The notes: generated from the letters alone by a model not told the origin. A stretch of 64,000 nucleotides of DNA from Lamellibrachia columna (GCA_963662155.1 OY759275.1:1889501-1953500); one strand, 5' to 3'; numbered from the stretch's first letter, positions 23,014 through 34,451 are shown. Numbers and translations: made by a program.

Positions 23014-24120
23014 AATTTTAAAAGATTTGTTATCCAAGCCAAAGGCCCAGATGACAAGTGGACAAGGAAGTCATTGGCTTATCGAGAGTCCAACAATGTT
23101 CATCTACGTGTAACCTGCCCTCCTGAGATATGTGTCAACCTTGTTTGTAAACATATTGATGCTGCTAGCAGTTACATAGACAAATTGTTCCATTCATTTA
23201 TTGTCCTCTGTGAGAACAAGTACTTCTTGATATCCAATCTACACTGATCCTAATTTTACCTCGTCCTCTAGTTCTACTATCTTTCTTGAGTGAGAAAAAC
23301 ATATTTCTATAAATATTTTCATACCCATTCAATATCTTAAAACTTCAATCTGATCTCCTCTTAACCTCCTTGTCTCTAGATGTGTTAAACCACATTCTTT
23401 CAGGTGTTCTTTATAACTAAGGTCTCTCAGTTCTGGAATAGTATTAGTTGCTCTCCTGTTCTCTCCATTCCCGTTTGAAACCTCCCCATCTACTACAACA
23501 CGCTGTCTTCTGTCAGTCAGCCATTGTTCTATCCAGTCAATTATGCCATCCCCGATACCATGGGGTTTTAATGTAAGTAGTAATCTTTGATGTGGCACTT
23601 TGTCAAAACTGAAAATGTAAGTAGATAATTTCTACTGGTGATCCCTCGTCTATCCACTTAGTGATTTCTTCCAAAAAACATAAAATATTTGTTAAACATG
23701 ACCTCGCTTTTAGGAATCCATATTGAGATGAATAATTTATGCCTAACAAGGAAGTCCACCATATGGTCTTTGATTAACCTTTCTAATAATTTACAAATCA
23801 GTGACGTTAATCTCATTGGTCTGTAATTCTCTTACTTATTTCTCAAACCCTTTTTAAATAATTGTATGATGTTTGCTTCTTTCCATTCAAAAGGAACAAC
23901 TGCCTCTTTTAATGACAAGTAGAACACTCTTGTAAGTGGTATACTGATTTGTTCTTCTGTTTCCATTAGCAGTTTTGGATTAATTCCATCTACTCCAGGT
24001 GATTTATTGTCCTTCAATGCCTTTATTTTCTTAGCTGCCATTTCTGGAGTTACAATTCACTGCCCTAAATAGTCAGATTTAGCCATTAGCTTTAACTTCC
24101 CCTCCTTTGTAGTATCAATA
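23014..24120 (-). mobile_element. CR1-like LINE, decayed copy
   Basis: Colinear with 14357-16128 but with many deletions. The tail-side text is at 23020-23110 (AAGGCCCAGATGACAAGTGG), the C-terminal domain at 23110-23440, then a jump to TDRRQRVVVDGEV at about 23500 and to NKSPGVDGINPKLL at about 24000. RT motifs B and C are deleted. Inactive. Confidence 0.8.
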
Positions 24121-24352
24121 GAAATTCAAGTGTAATTAACTATGGGTGTCAGACCAAAGTAAAAAATTGCATTGGTGGCCATGTTAACGTTTTATCTGAT
24201 TTTAAGAAAATGTGATCATTAAAATTCAGAAATTTTTTCTCAGCAACTGCCATCATCTCATTGGCATGCTGATCAAGTTTTGTCAAAATCACACACCCCC
24301 TAGTGGTACCACCAGCTCTTTTAAAATGCCCCCCATGTGTGATACCAGAGCC
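24121..24352 (-). repeat. dispersed repeat X, copy 3
   Basis: Same family as 1-165 and 16129-16491. It ends abruptly after ATGTGTGATACCAG, where unrelated sequence starts. Confidence 0.7.
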
Positions 24353-24740
24353 CCCGTTACTTGTTGTCTAGAAATCACTTAGAGCATATATAATAAGAAA
24401 CATAGACATATCCAGTGATCTAAGACGTAGCTATGCTGAATAGTCACATCGTGTCAAATGTCTGGTTTGTAAGCTAATTGTTGACTAAGAAGTTTGTAAT
24501 GTTCAAACCAAATCAATAAACCTCCCAACTCCTTGGCTTAAAACACATATCAATCAGGGGGGGTCACCAGTATATCCCAGTCAGTCATGAGTGGCAGCCC
24601 CTATTCAGAAGCTGTGTGATGTTATCTTGAGTTGATGGAGAGATGTCCAAGCAAGTGAGACAGAAAATAAAAATAAAATAAATATATTGGGAAGTGGTGA
24701 TTGGAGAGAAATCCAGACCACAGAACAATGGACCTTATCC

Positions 24741-25490
24741 CTGGCCCCTCATGCTGGTGAACTGGGAGAGAGCAGCCACTGGGCATTCCCTGGCCCCTCA
24801 TGCTGGTGTACAGGGAGAGAGCAGCCTCTGGGCAGTCTCTGGCCCCTCATGTTGATGTACAGGGAGAGAATAGCCACTGGGCATTCCCTGGCCCCTCATG
24901 CTGGTGTACAGGGAGAGAGCAGCCACTGGGCATTCCCTGGCCCCTCATGTTGATGTACAGGGAGAGAATAGCCACTGGGCATTCCCTGGCCCCTCATGCT
25001 GATGTACAGGGAGAGAGCAGCCACTGGGCAGTCCCTGGCCCCTCATGTTGATGTACAGGGAGAGAGCAGCCACTGGGCAGTCCCTGGCCCCTCATGCTGA
25101 TGTACATGGAGAGAGCAGCCACTAGGCAGTCCCTGGCCCCTCATGTTGATGTACAGGGAGAGAGCAGCCACTGGGCAGTCCCTGGCCCCTCATGTTGATG
25201 TACAGGGAGAGAGCAGCCACTGGGCAGTCCCTGGCCCCTCATGCTGATGTACAGGGAGAGAGCAGCCACTAGGCAGTCCCTGGCCCCTCATGTTGATGTA
25301 CAGGGAGAGAGCAGCCACTTGGCAGTCCCTGGCCCCTCATGCTGATGTACTGGGAGAGAGCAGCCACTGGGCAGTCCCTGGCCCCTCATGTTGATGTACA
25401 GGGAGAGAGCAGCCACTTGGCAGTCCCTGGCCCCTCATGCTGATGTACTGGGAGAGAGCAGCCACTGGGCAGTCCCTGGCCACTCATGCT
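24741..25490. repeat. minisatellite, 50-bp monomer x about 15
   Basis: Units run CTGGCCCCTCATGCTGATGT, ACAGGGAGAGAGCAGCCACT and GGGCAGTCCC, with GTTGATG/GCTGATG alternation. It abuts a LINE RT fragment. Confidence 0.95.
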
Positions 25491-25680
25491 GACAAGCGTT
25501 TAATGAGTATGTTATGGTCAATAGTATCAAAAGCAGCAGATAAATTAAGCAAGGTAAGCGCTGTTACTTTACCTTTGTCCACATTTAGAGTCACATCATT
25601 GTGTACTTTTAAAAGAGCAGTCAGAATGAAACTGTTTGTAAGCTGATTGTAATACATTAGACATACAATTTGACTCAATG
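25491..25680 (-). mobile_element. LINE RT fragment of a second family
   Basis: On the minus strand it encodes [18 protein letters not shown] followed by [16 protein letters not shown], the RT motif A region (AAFDTIDH) of an L2/jockey-group LINE distinct from the CR1-like copies. Only about 60 residues remain. It is cut on one side by the 50-bp array. Confidence 0.75.
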
Positions 25681-25773
25681 TGAGACCTTAGACGGCTTGC
25701 TACAACTGTTTCCAGTACCTTGGAAATAAAGCTTAGATTGGCACCGAGGAAGGAAACCAGGGCTGTCCTGGCT

Positions 25774-26041
25774 ATAAGGTCCGAGTGTACTCCTGTAGCT
25801 GGGATGTTGACTTAGAATACACATTACGAGTAGAAGGAGCCAAAGATGCAGTGATGAAGCCCCCTGCACTACTCACCAAGGAAGACATTCTGTTAAGCAG
25901 TTAAGGTATAAGGTCCGAGTGTACTCCTGTAGCTGGGATGTTGACTTAGAATACACATTACGAGTAGAAGGAGCCAAAGATGCAGTGATGAAGCCCCCTG
26001 CACTACTCACCAAGGAAGACATTCTGTTAAGCAGTTAAGGT
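25774..26041 (-). pseudogene. Ngaro-like tyrosine recombinase N-terminus, tandemly duplicated
   Basis: A minus-strand frame from ATG at 26022 reads MSSLVSSAGGFITASLAPST, then RNVYSKSTSQLQEYTRTL, like a YR N-terminal core-binding domain. It starts 5-7 bases after the stop of the RNase H frame (26027). The 134-bp segment is present twice (25774-25907 and 25908-26041). As 134 is not a multiple of three, the duplication breaks the frame. The catalytic domain is absent. Confidence 0.6.
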
Positions 26042-28711
26042 CACAGTTGAGCCAAGGATCTTCCTGGTATGCCTTGTCGCTATGTATCGAGACAGGGCAT
26101 CAGTGATAATGTTAGTTTTCCCCGGGACATGCTTTGATACAAACTGGATGTTGTGTGTCACAGCCACTACAACTAGGTCCCTAGTCAGGCTCATGATAGT
26201 TCTGTCCTTGGATGTATGGGAGTTAATGATAGTCACAGCACTCATATTAGCACACATAGACAATATGCGTGAGTTAGCGAGAAGGACGGATGGCTAGCTC
26301 AATGGGTCTTTTAGTACAATGTTTGTAAGTAGCCAAGTGCTGGGGAATGATCCTTGAAACCACCATTGACCAAAAACTGCTGCAGATCCATAACTACTGG
26401 CATCAGAAAACAAACGTATACAGTTAGAAGATGTCCACGTGTTGGTGAGGCAGTGAGATACACCATTGGAGTTGTCAAGAAACAGCTTCCATGTGGCCAA
26501 AGATGTCCACGTGTTGGTGAGGCAGTGAGATACACCATTGGAGTTGTCAAGAAACAGCTTCCATGCGGTCAAAGATGTCCATGTGTTGGGAAGGCAGAGA
26601 GATACACCATTGGAGTTGTCAAGAAACAGCTTCCATGCGGCCAAAGAGGTCCACGTGTTGGTGAGGCAGAGAGATACACCATTGGAGTTGTCAAGAAACA
26701 GCTTCCATGCGGCCAAAGATGTCCACGTGTTGGTGAGGCAGAGAGATACACCATTGGAGTTGTCAAGAAACAGCTTCCATGCGGCCAAAGATGTCCACGT
26801 GTTGGTGAGGCAGAGAGATACACCATTGAAGTTGTCAAGAAACAGCTTCCATGCGGCCAAAGATGTCCATGTGTTGGTGAGGCAGAGAGATACACCATTG
26901 GAGTTGTCAAGAAACAGCTTCCATGCGGCCAAAGATGTCCATGTGTTGGTGAGGCAGAGAGATACACCATTGAAGTTGTCAAGAAACAGCTTCCATGCGG
27001 CCAAAGATGTCCATGTGTTGGTGAGGCAGAGAGATACACCATTGGAGTTGTCAAGAAACAGCTTCCATGCGGCCAAAGATGTCCATGTGTTGGTGAGGCA
27101 GAGAGATACACCATTGGAGTTGTCAAGAAACAGCTTCCATGCGGCCAGAGATGTCCACGTGTTGGTAAGGCAGAGAGATACACCATTGGAGTTGTCAAGA
27201 AACAGCTTCCATGCGGCCAAAGATGTCCACGTGTTGGTGAGGCAGAGAGATACACCATTGAAGTTGTCAAGAAACAGCTTCCATGCGGTCAAAGATGTCC
27301 ATGTGTTGGGAAGGCAGAGAGATACACCATTGGAGTTGTCAAGAAACAGCTTCCATGCGGCCAAAGATGTCCATGTGTTGGTGAGGCAGAGAGATACACC
27401 ATTGGAGTTGTCAAGAAACAGCTTCCATGCGGCCAAAGATGTCCATGTGTTGGGAAGGCAGAGAGATACACCATTGGAGTTGTCAAGAAACAGCTTCCAT
27501 GCGGCCAAAGATGTCCATGTGTTGGTGAGGCAGAGAGATACACCATTGGAGTTGTCAAGAAACAGCTTCCATGTGGCCAAAGATGTCCACGTGTTGGTGA
27601 GGCAGAGAGATACACCATTGGAGTTGTCAAGAAACAGCTTCCATGCGGCCAAAGATGTCCATGTGTTGGTGAGGCAGAGAGATACACCATTGGAGTTGTC
27701 AAGAAACAGCTTCCATGTGGCCAAAGATGTCCACGTGTTGGTGAGGCAGAGAGATACACCATTGGAGTTGTCAAGAAACAGCTTCCATGCGGCCAAAGAT
27801 GTCCACGTGTTGGTGAGGCAGAGAGATACACCATTGGAGTTGTCAAGAAACAGCTTCCATGTGGCCAAAGATGTCCATGTGTTGGTAAGGCAGAGAGATA
27901 CACCATTGGAGTTGTCAAGAAACAGCTTCCATGCGGCCAAAGATGTCCATGTGTTGGTGAGGCAGAGAGATACACCATTGGAGTTGTCAAGAAACAGCTT
28001 CCATGCGGCCAAAGATGTCCATGTGTTGGTGAGGCAGAGAGATACACCATTGGAGTTGTCAAGAAACAGCTTCCATGTGGCCAAAGATGTCCATGTGTTG
28101 GTGAGGCAGAGAGATACACCATTGGAGTTGTCAAGAAACAGCTTCCATGCGGCCAAAGATGTCCATGTGTTGGGAAGGCAGAGAGATACACCATTGGAGT
28201 TGTCAAGAAACAGCTTCCATGCGGCCAAAGATGTCCATGTGTTGGTGAGGCAGAGAGATACACCATTGGAGTTGTCAAGAAACAGCTTCCATGCGGCCAA
28301 AGATGTCCATGTGTTGGGAAGGCAGAGAGATACACCATTGGAGTTGTCAAGAAACAGCTTCCATGCGGCCAAAGATGTCCATGTGTTGGTGAGGCAGAGA
28401 GATACACCATTGGAGTTGTCAAGAAACAGCTTCCATGCGGCCAAAGATGTCCATGTGTTGGTGAGGCAGAGAGATACACCATTGGAGTTGTCAAGAAACA
28501 GCTTCCATGCGGCCAAATATTTACATGCTTCTTGGTTTAAGCAGATTAAATGAGATTTACCACAAACTCCTCGAGTTAGGTTTATAAGCCTTCTCAGAAA
28601 GGCCCTCCCTGGGACAACTGTTCTGCATGCGAAGTTGAGCTTGCCGATAATAGATTGAATGTCATGTAAAGTAGCTTTCTTGAGCAAGTAATTGGATCTT
28701 CTGCCGTACAT
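26027..28711 (-). pseudogene. Ngaro-like RNase H region with 78-bp array
   Basis: Before the array the frame reads YLLKKATLHDIQSIIGKLNF. After it comes the RNase H start LFSDASSYGSAAVFGQWW, with the first catalytic Asp in SDAS. A stop codon (near 26294) follows, then MCANMSAVTIINSHTSKD, where relatives have a CDN, so a catalytic Asp is replaced by Ala. The domain ends VPGKTNIITDALSRYI. The array lies between YLAAWKLFLDN and the RNase H domain. The enzyme is dead by sequence. Confidence 0.7.
26429..28516. repeat. minisatellite, 78-bp monomer x about 27, in Ngaro-like ORF
   Basis: The monomer encodes AAWKLFLDNSNGVSLCLTNT then WTSL on the minus strand, in frame with flanking element protein. 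Because 78 = 3 x 26, an 805-codon frame remains open. Few variant positions (ACGTG/ATGTG, GTGAGG/GGAAGG, GGAG/GAAG) distinguish units. Three other frames are open too, simply because the monomer lacks stops in them. Confidence 0.97.
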
Positions 28712-29130
28712 CAGCTAACTGCATTGCAGTCATGTCCACCTCAATACCTTGTAAAATAACTAAAGATGTAGGCAGTATGGTTTACTTGAATTGACCTGAA
28801 TGTGAATAGAAGAAGCTAGTGACAGGAAGGATTGGAGGTCCACATTGCATTGATTTGATTGACAAGGTCCAATATCTATAAAATCATCCAAAATATGTGA
28901 CATATTACTGATGTGAAATTTAGTGTTAAGGATCGACTGTAGGGCTTGAGCAAATTATTCAAATATTTGGCATACCAAGCTGCAACCCATTGGTAAACAG
29001 TGATCAAAATAGTATTTGTTTTGCCAAGCCTTGTCAAGCAGTCTGGTCGACAGGGTGGATAGGAATCATTCTAAAAGCTTCTTGAATGTCTGCTTCAGCA
29101 ACGAGACACCCACAGCCAATCTCACAGATT
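28560..29130 (-). pseudogene. Ngaro-like RT palm remnant
   Basis: Minus-strand reading gives ADIQEAFRMIPIHPVD (motif A), then YYFDHCLPMGCSL (motif B region), HILDDFIDIGPCQSN (motif C, LDD) and the linker to RNase H. Stop codons and shifts occur after HPVD and later. The fingers region that should precede it is replaced by the 37-bp array. Confidence 0.65.
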
Positions 29131-29149
29131 ATGGTGACACAGACATCCA

Positions 29150-30425
29150 ATTTTGACTGGATGGTTGACATGACTGGTACTGTATGGGTTTGACTGGATG
29201 GTTGACATGACTAATACTGTGGGGGTTTGACTGGACGGTTGATATGACTGGTACTGTGGGGGTTTGACTGGATGGTTGACATGACTGGTACTGTGGGTGT
29301 TTGGCTGGATGGTTGATATGACTGGTACTGTGGGGGTTTGACTGGACGGTTGATATGACTGGTACTGTGGGGGTTTGACTAGATGGTTGATATGACTGGT
29401 ACTGTGGGTGTTTGGCTGGATGGTTGATATGACTGGTACTGTGAGGGTTTGGCTGGATGGTTGATATGACTGGTACTGTGGGGGTTTGACTAGATGGTTG
29501 ACATGACTGGTACTGTGGGGGTTTGACTGGATGGTTGATATGACTGGTACTGTGGGGGTTTGACTGGATGGTTGATATGACTGGTACTGTGGGGGTTTGA
29601 CTAGATGGTTGATATGACTGGTACTGTGGGTGTTTGACTGGTTGGTTGATATGACTGGTACTGTGAGAGTTTGACTGGATGGTTGATATGACTGGTACTG
29701 TGGGGGTTTGACTGGATGGTTGATATGACTGGTACTGTGGGGGTTTGACTGGATGGCTGACATGACTGGTACTGTATGTGTTTGACTGGATGGTTGACAT
29801 GACTGATACTGTGGGGGTTTGACTGGATGGTTGACATGACTGGTACTGCGAGGGTTTGACTGGATGGTTGATATGACTGGTACTGTGGGGGTTTGACTGA
29901 ATGGTTGATATGACTGGTACTGTGAGGGTTTGACTGGATGGTTGACATGACTGATACTGTGGGGGTTTGACTGGATGGTTGACATGACTGGTACTGCGAG
30001 GGTTTGACTGGATGGTTGATATGACTGGTACTGTGAGAGTTTGACTGGATGGTTGATATGACTGGTACTGTGGGGGTTTGACTGGATGGTTGATATGACT
30101 GGTACTGTGGGGGTTTGACTGGATGGCTGACATGACTGGTACTGTATGTGTTTGACTGGATGGTTGACATGACTGATACTGTGGGGGTTTGACTGGATGG
30201 TTGACATGACTGGTACTGCGAGGGTTTGACTGGATGGTTGATATGACTGGTACTGTGGGGGTTTGACTGAATGGTTGATATGACTGGTACTGTGAGGGTT
30301 TGACTGGATGGTTGACATGACTGATACTGTGGGGGTTTGACTGGATGGTTGACATGACTGGTACTGCGAGGGTTTGACTGGATGGTTGATATGACTGGTA
30401 CTGTGAGGGTTTTACTGGATGGTCG
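29150..30425. repeat. minisatellite, 37-bp monomer x about 34, with 370-bp higher-order repeat
   Basis: The monomer is GACTGGATGGTTGATATGAC plus TGGTACTGTGGGGGTTT. Variant units (ACTGTATGTGTTTGAC at 29768 and 30138; CTGTGAGAGTTT at 29661 and 30031) recur exactly 370 bp apart, so about 29640-30010 duplicated to 30010-30380 as ten monomers. Overlapping frames on the minus strand are artefacts of the period. Confidence 0.97.
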
Positions 30426-30429
30426 ACGA

Positions 30430-31760
30430 GATGTGGAAATCAACAGAAAAACCCTGAATTAAATTAGTCTGTTTAACCCTTTTGTATCCAACTAGGTATG
30501 TAGCCAGCCTGTGGGGGAGCACTAGACTTGGGAAGCTTGGTGCTGTTTCCTCAGGGCTTCTCTGCCCGGCAGTCGATGAGGGAACATCCGCCATTGTTGT
30601 TGTATGAGTAGCACAGTCCAGTACGGGCATTGGCAGGTCCTGCGTGCTGGTGATTGGTTCGAAATGGCTGCTGTTGCTGCCTGGGAGTTTCGATCTGGGA
30701 AGTTTCACCATGCAGTGCATCCATGGCGAGGTCCCAGTTAGTTGCGTGCCAAGGCAGCGACGGCAGCAAGGCATGTACCCTGCAGAATCTTTTATTGTAC
30801 ACTTGCCATGTTGCCCCCCGTGGCATTTATGCATGTCGAAAATGCGGCACACGTATGTGAAAAGGAATGCAGCCTCCACCAGGTACTGCTTAACACAGAT
30901 GTTGGCATATGTGCAGAACGCATGCAGCCAGTGGAACATCCCTGATATCGATGGAACCTGGGATGGCATCATCAAGATGTGTGGCTGTGGCTTTGTCCTG
31001 TGACCATCCATGAGGAGGATGGCTCAGTGTTGGACGCCAACATACCCAGCTGTACAACATACCCAGCTGTACAACATACCCAGCTGTACAACACACCCAG
31101 CTGTACAACACACCCAGCTGTACAACACATCCAGCTGTACAACACACCAGCTGTACAACACACCCAGCTGTACAACATACCCAGCTGTACAACACACCCA
31201 GCTGTACAACACACCCAGCTGTACAACACATCCAGCTGTACAACACACCAGCTGTACAACACACCCAGCTGTACAACACACCCAGCTGTACAACACACCC
31301 AGCTGTACAACATACCCAGCTGTACATACTGATGAGACCAGATCATGGCTTTGATCTTGGGGTCTAGCGTGGCCCCTAAGATCAGGAAGGGAGTCATGGA
31401 TGACTCACCTTGTCTGTCACCGGGCTGGGTTGTTCCAGTCATTTGCTGTAAGACGCCGGATAACAAAGCCTGGAAGTCTGTGTCCTGGCTTGATGTACCC
31501 AGCTGGGTGGGCTGAGTCTGCGTTGGGGTCGGAGGTGCTGTAGGTGTCAACACAGGCAATGGAAATGTAGGTGAGAGTGCCGGAGGAGGTGAGATGGATG
31601 TTGACTGATGAGGGTAACTGCCACATATCTGTGCCTCTTTCAGCTGCTGCCTCATCTCCTGCAGCTCTTGCTGCAGTTCTGTGTTCATTGCGCGAAAATT
31701 TGCCTCTTCGCTGGCATCGGTCGAGCTGTCAGATTAGTCATCGACTAGCCTTGCTGGTAA
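30430..31760 (-). pseudogene. Ngaro-like gag remnant
   Basis: A minus-strand frame from 31688 has a coiled, Gln/Glu-rich start (LQQELQEMRQQLKEAQ), a Pro/Thr-rich linker, then LGATLDPKIKAMIWSHQY, a motif I recall from Ngaro gag proteins. The 17-bp array interrupts the frame. Further on comes CYSYNNNGGCSLIDC, a likely zinc-knuckle remnant, and ATYLVGYKRVKQTNLIQGF at about 30500, typical of the start of the pol segment. Several frame changes. Confidence 0.55.
31047..31326. repeat. minisatellite, 17-bp monomer x about 16, in gag remnant
   Basis: Monomer CAGCTGTACAACACACC with TA/CA and 15-bp variants. It separates two halves of gag-like coding text. Confidence 0.95.
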
Positions 31761-31999
31761 CCCAGTCTTCCATATGGGACGCTGGCCAACTGAAGAAGGG
31801 CCACCCTTTTGTCCATTCTTGACTTTAGGTTTAGCTGTAATGAAGAAACATAACAAGGCAGTTCTCCAACAATGAAACTTGCCCACAAAGAAGAATAATG
31901 CTGCAGCATCTGTCTGCAGGTGGGTAGTGAATGAAGCGGTCACTGGTAATGTTGCCTGTAAAAATGATTGAATGCCTGATAAGTTTGACATGTCCCTTA

Positions 32000-32757
32000 C
32001 TTTGCCATGACCCAACCATCTCATGTGTCCAACAACTTGGATATGGTCCCTTATATTGACCTGTCCTGACCATCTTATGCATCCAACAACTTGGATATGG
32101 CCCGTACTTTGACATGGCCTGACCATGTCATGTGTCCAACAACTTGGACATGGTCCCTTATTTTGGCGTGGCCTGACCATCTCGTGTCCAACAACTTGGA
32201 CATGGTCCCTTATATTGACGTGGCCCAACCATCTCATGTGTCCAACAACTTGGACATGGTCCCTTACATTGACGTGGCCCGACCATCTCATGTGTTCAGC
32301 AACTTGGACATGGTCACTTACATTGATGTGGCCCAACCATCTCGTGTCCAACAACTTGGACATGGTCCCTTACATTGACATGGCCCGACCATCTCATGTG
32401 TCCAACAACTTGGACATGGTCCCTTACATTGACGTGACCCGACAATCTCATGTGTCCAACAACTTGGACATGGTCCCTTATACTGACCTGGCCTGACCAT
32501 CTCGTGTCCGACAACTTGGACATGGTCCCTTATATTGACTTGGCCTGACTATCTTGTGTGTCCGACAACTTGGACATGGTCTCTTATACTGACCTGGCCT
32601 GACCATCTCATGTGTCCGACAACTTGGACATGGTCCCTTATATTGACCAAGCCTGACCATCTCATGTGTCCGACCACTTGGACATGGTCCCTTATAATGA
32701 CCTGGCCCAACGGTCTCATGTGTCCGACCACTTGGACATGGTTCCTCACATTGACCT
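32000..32757. repeat. minisatellite, 54-bp (and 51-bp) monomer x about 14
   Basis: Units run GTGTCCAACAACTTGGACAT, GGTCCCTTACATTGACGTGG and CCCGACCATCTCAT. Some lack three bases (TCTCGTGTCC). A gradient of variants runs from left to right (CCAACAAC to CCGACAAC to CCGACCAC), as expected for neighbour-to-neighbour expansion. Confidence 0.95.
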
Positions 32758-33148
32758 AGGCATGGTCCATCAGGCAAGGTAAAACATAAACTGGCCTAAA
32801 AATATGCATCTGGCCACACACTTGGCCACAATTAAAACACCAGCATCTGGCCACAGTTGTTAGAATATTTGCTTGCATACAGTAAAGTATCACACTGAAG
32901 GATCCACAATACCAGCCCTGGCCTCTGTTGTAGTGGTGGTCACTGTAGGAGATGTACGTGCAAGAGATGTAGTCATGTGAACAGAATGTTACTGAATAAC
33001 ATCATAGTTGTTGTCATGGCAGTGGCTGAAATCAAGCAAACATAAAACATTGATGAACTAAGCTGTCAGACCATGGTTCAGAAGAAAACAGCATAGCTTG
33101 TTTGAGCGCCCAACGATGTTCGCAGCAAATGTTGATTGAATACACGTA
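32758..33148. other. intron sequence, no feature recognised
   Basis: Non-coding sequence between the 54-bp array and a LINE fragment. No motif recognised. Confidence 0.45.
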
Positions 33149-33532
33149 GTGAACCTGTCCGACTTGTGTAAACAATACTATCATGTACTGAAGACTTTAC
33201 TTAATAAACACGCCCTGATAACAACCAAATCTGTGTCACAAAACCCACCAGCTTCGTGGATGATTCCTCGAATTTTACAGTCTAAAAGGCGACGTTGGTA
33301 TCTTGAACGAGTATGGTACAAATCACGCTCCCATTTGGATAGGTCACATTATTCAAAACAGTGTCACTACTGCAACACACAAATGGCTAAAGCCAAATCG
33401 GATTATTATACAAATATAGTCTCAAATAACATTGAAAATCCACATCAGCTATGGAATTGCATAAATAAAAAACACAGTTATGGATTTGAAAAACTAAAAA
33501 CCCACCTGTTTAAACTTGCTTATCCTCCATAG
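33149..33532 (+). mobile_element. LINE with internal deletion (endonuclease-RT linker joined to C-terminus)
   Basis: The 127-codon frame starts in text typical of the region between endonuclease and RT (KRRRWYLERVWYKSRSHLD; AKSDYYTNIVSNNIENPHQL). It then jumps within a few residues to LKTHLFKLAYPP, a C-terminal end typical of L2/CR1 LINEs. The whole RT is missing, but the join stays in frame. It is probably a deletion derivative rather than a gene. Confidence 0.7.
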
Positions 33533-33739
33533 CTTCCCAGCGTACCAATCCAACTGTTTACAACTGGAACTACTTATCAATTATGAACTATTTAACCCCA
33601 TTTGTTTTGGTGTGCTGCTGAGCTTGGGTCTCCCAAGGATTTTAACGCAGTATAAGTATTTTATAAATTATTATTTATATAATATGTTCAAATATGTCGG
33701 TGTCCGTGTTACATATGAAACATCCTTGTTAACATTAAT

Positions 33740-33835
33740 TAAAACCAAATTTAAGCGTGATATAATGAGCAGGGATGCGCAAAACTCATCATCAAGGTGA
33801 TGGACTATTGAGGTTTTAGGGTACAAATGGAATTT
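33740..33835 (+). repeat. dispersed repeat W, copy 1
   Basis: AAGCGTGATATAATGAGCAG to GGGTACAAATG matches 46606-46685 (shared TATAATGA.CAG, CATCATCAA, GGACT.TTGAGG, GGGTACAAATG). It lies just after a LINE 3' region here and after the hAT relic there. Origin unknown. Confidence 0.55.
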
Positions 33836-34116
33836 TTTTTAATATATCGATAATTTTGCAGAAGGTATTTTCATATGGTTTTAAGGTGATGGGGAGTTTG
33901 TTCTAGATTTTGGATGCAGCTACAGAGAAAGTGCTTGCCCAGGTTATATCATGTTTGGTTTTAAGAACAATACATTGTTGTGAAATTGATTATCTGAGCT
34001 GCCTGTGGATATTTGAAAGATGCCGTAGACTAGCCAAGTAGGATGACTGTTGTATTGATAGAGCACAATATGTAAGGGTGGACCATTGAAATTTTGTAAG
34101 AAGCCAGAGCCAGTTT

Positions 34117-34245
34117 AATTTGGAGGTTAAACGAGAACTTACCTGGAAGTTTGAAGTTTGACCGGGATTCTGTTCAGTCACAACCGGAATCAGGGCTTAC
34201 ATGAGATGTGCGTGCGCAGCTCCATTAGTCAGTCTTGAAATGCCA
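34117..34245. repeat. DIRS left inverted terminal repeat
   Basis: It begins AATTTGGAGGTTAAACGAG. Its first 87 bp are the reverse complement of 34326-34412. From about 34150 on it is also an imperfect inverted match to the right end (shared GAGATGTGCGTGCGCAGCTCC). Confidence 0.88.
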
Positions 34246-34325
34246 ATGAGTGAACCACAAAGCCTATTATAAGGGTGGGTAGTATGCTGTAATACCTCAC
34301 TGTAAAGGCTTTCTATATGGGCGGG

Positions 34326-34451
34326 CATGTAAGCCCTGATTCCGGTTGTGACTGAACAGAATCCCGGTCAAACTTCAAACTTCCAGGTAAGTTCTCGTTT
34401 AACCTCCAAATTCTATTCAGTCACCTACCGGAAGCAGGGCCTCCATGAGAT
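34326..34451. repeat. DIRS internal complementary region
   Basis: The first 87 bp complement the left end. From 34411 it reads TTCTATTCAGTCACCTACCG and GAAGCAGGGCCTCCATGAGA, the exact complement of the right end. The join at TT (34411-34412) reproduces the junction expected in a circular intermediate. It is the template region that lets reverse transcription complete both termini. Confidence 0.9.

Larger units (their letters stand above)
25741..31760 (-). mobile_element. Ngaro-like YR retroelement, decayed, with three internal minisatellites
   Basis: Minus-strand order is gag-like (about 31760-30430), RT (about 29130-28560), RNase H (28711-26027) and the start of a tyrosine recombinase (26022-25774). 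Recognisable text includes LDPKIKAMIW in gag, ADIQEAFRMIPIHP and HILDDF in RT, IIGKLNFACRTVVPGR in the RT-RNase H linker, and HVPGKTNIITDALSR in RNase H. This combination fits Ngaro-type members of the DIRS order. Arrays of 17, 37 and 78 bp interrupt it, and the RT N-terminal part is missing. I see no split terminal repeats, so the ends are approximate. Confidence 0.7.

Noticed and set aside
26354..28540. 728- and 671-codon + strand frames and further minus frames over the 78-bp array
   Set aside because: The monomer length is a multiple of three and lacks stops in several frames, so frames stay open automatically. Only the minus frame matching the Ngaro-like protein has outside support.
29122..30443. 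Ser/Gln/Pro-rich frames resembling low-complexity or mucin-like proteins
   Set aside because: They arise from the 37-bp array in all three frames in turn; no flanking coding support other than the broken retroelement.
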